Shown: positions 5,363 to 6,065 of the stretch, piece by piece
Numbering within the stretch: the first letter of the stretch is position 1
How the letters are laid out: each line of letters starts with the position of its first letter
The notes under the pieces: model-generated
Told to the model about the DNA's origin: nothing
Seen by the model: only the letters and a program-made list of their open reading frames with translations
Database searches by the model: none
Program-made: the position numbers and the translations under genes
Source: Candidatus Cloacimonadota bacterium
Lineage (GTDB): Bacteria; Cloacimonadota; Cloacimonadia; Cloacimonadales; Cloacimonadaceae
DNA: 6,065 bases
Assembly (NCBI GenBank): GCA_017995495.1
Contig: JAGOIS010000094.1
Coordinates: 1-6,065 of the forward strand
Direction of reading: 5' to 3'

Positions 5363-6065
5363 GAGATGTTTACACCAAGGAAAGGCAGGAAGGGAAACTG
5401 GGATCCGTCCTGGGTCTCCAGCCGCAGGGTCAGGTCTTCCTGCGGGACGAGGCGGTAGCTGCGGAAACTCACGTTTTTGCGGTCCAGGACGTTGATCACA
5501 TCGAGATATGGTTCGATGCTGCCCCAGCGGGTGTTCCACTGCAACTTGGCGCTCAGGTCCAGCCGCATGTAGTAGGGCAGGCGGTGGCCGTCCTTGTAGC
5601 TGTAGATTAGCTGGAAATTCTCGCCGTCGAAATAGATCCGCTCCGGCACCTCCACGGGTTGGCCTGAGTTGTAGGTGAAGTTCAGGCCCAGCTTGAGATC
5701 CGCGCCCAAAGGCTGCCAGCCGGTGTTGGCGCTGATATTGTAGTTTTCCACCAGTGAGACGCTGTGGCTGCGGTCGTAGCGGGGATAGAAGTAGCGGGCT
5801 TCTCCGGTGAGGGGGTCGAGATTGAGGCCTTCGATCCTGCGGCGGGTGCGGCTGAAGGTGTAGCCGATGAAGCCTTCCCAGCCCTGCCAGTCATTGCGGA
5901 GCAGCATTTCGGCCCCATAGGCGTGGCCGGTGCCCACTCTGATGGCGTCGGAGAGCGTGCCGGTGTTGTTGTTCCAGTTGAAAAAGGCGTCGGAATCGAG
6001 TTGCATCAGGTTTTTGTAGTCCTTGTAATAGATCTCCGACTCCAGGGCGAGGAATTTTCCCAAGC
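5356..6065 (-). CDS. TonB-dependent receptor, C-terminal beta-barrel part (5' end outside window)
   Basis: The last 235 or so residues of an outer-membrane receptor that continues past the right edge. The TTG at 6063 is an internal leucine codon, not a start. The sequence shows alternating amphipathic strands rich in aromatic residues and typical TonB-dependent receptor barrel phrases: GTGHAYGAEMLLRNDW, GFIGYTFSRTRRR, YDRSHSVSL, LNFTYNSGQPVEVPERIYFD, and YYMRLDLSAKLQW followed by GSIEPYLDVINVLDRKNV. The protein ends GVNISW, with a terminal aromatic residue as expected for recognition by the outer-membrane assembly machinery. The plug domain, TonB box and signal peptide must lie outside the window. 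Such receptors import bulky substrates using TonB energy; the substrate cannot be told. The stop TAA lies inside the start region of the lipoprotein gene (ATGGTAA), so the two are one operon whose promoter is beyond the right edge. Confidence 0.9.
   Translation of the reverse strand, partial: LGKFLALESEIYYKDYKNLMQLDSDAFFNWNNNTGTLSDAIRVGTGHAYGAEMLLRNDWQGWEGFIGYTFSRTRRRIEGLNLDPLTGEARYFYPRYDRSHSVSLVENYNISANTGWQPLGADLKLGLNFTYNSGQPVEVPERIYFDGENFQLIYSYKDGHRLPYYMRLDLSAKLQWNTRWGSIEPYLDVINVLDRKNVSFRSYRLVPQEDLTLRLETQDGSQFPFLPFLGVNISW

Noticed and set aside
4718..5458. 246-codon plus-strand frame opposite the lipoprotein gene
   Set aside because: The minus strand has a lipobox, a DUF4249 layout and operon context. 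The plus-strand translation has no domain pattern and crosses the receptor-lipoprotein junction.
5363..5539. N-terminal extension of the lipoprotein to an ATG at 5539
   Set aside because: It would bury the signal peptide 59 residues inside the protein and overlap the receptor coding sequence deeply. The ATG at 5362 gives a standard lipoprotein signal.

Overview
The window looks like a moderately GC-rich chromosomal segment of a Gram-negative, FCB-type bacterium. Cloacimonadota (formerly Cloacimonetes/WWE1) is my best guess. This rests on the combination of a TonB-dependent receptor with a DUF4249-like outer-surface lipoprotein (common in Bacteroidota and relatives) and a long GlmL/MutL-like ASKHA protein followed by a hammerhead/KOW-type protein (a pairing I associate with anaerobes). 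The assignment is inference from gene content only. No rRNA, tRNA, CRISPR array, integrase or transposase is visible.

Left part, 1-3936, plus strand: four tightly packed genes with spacings of 1, 8 and 10 bases, very probably one operon. They are the 3' part of a ComF-family phosphoribosyltransferase (its start lies left of the window), a 133-residue uncharacterised protein with a very basic charged tail, a 621-residue GlmL/MutL-family ATPase-like protein, and a 376-residue protein with barrel-sandwich-like N-terminal sequence and a KOW-like C-terminus. Family knowledge gives GlmL a chaperone or reactivase role for coenzyme-B12 glutamate mutase. No mutase subunit is visible here, and the protein is clearly longer than the usual GlmL, so the last three genes may form a separate uncharacterised system.

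Middle part, 3937-4405: about 470 bases without a credible gene, between two convergent operons. It is full of secondary structure: a terminator-like hairpin with a UNCG-type tetraloop, two further GC-rich hairpins, and a striking imperfect palindrome (two 34-base arms around 3 bases). The palindrome carries six TACGG/CCGTA pentamers spaced 11 bases apart. An AT-rich stretch with nothing recognisable follows.

Right part, 4406-6065, minus strand: the 3' end of a TonB-dependent receptor gene (its start lies right of the window), overlapping by 7 bases the start of a DUF4249-like lipoprotein gene. The pair probably acts together at the outer membrane in uptake of an unknown substrate.
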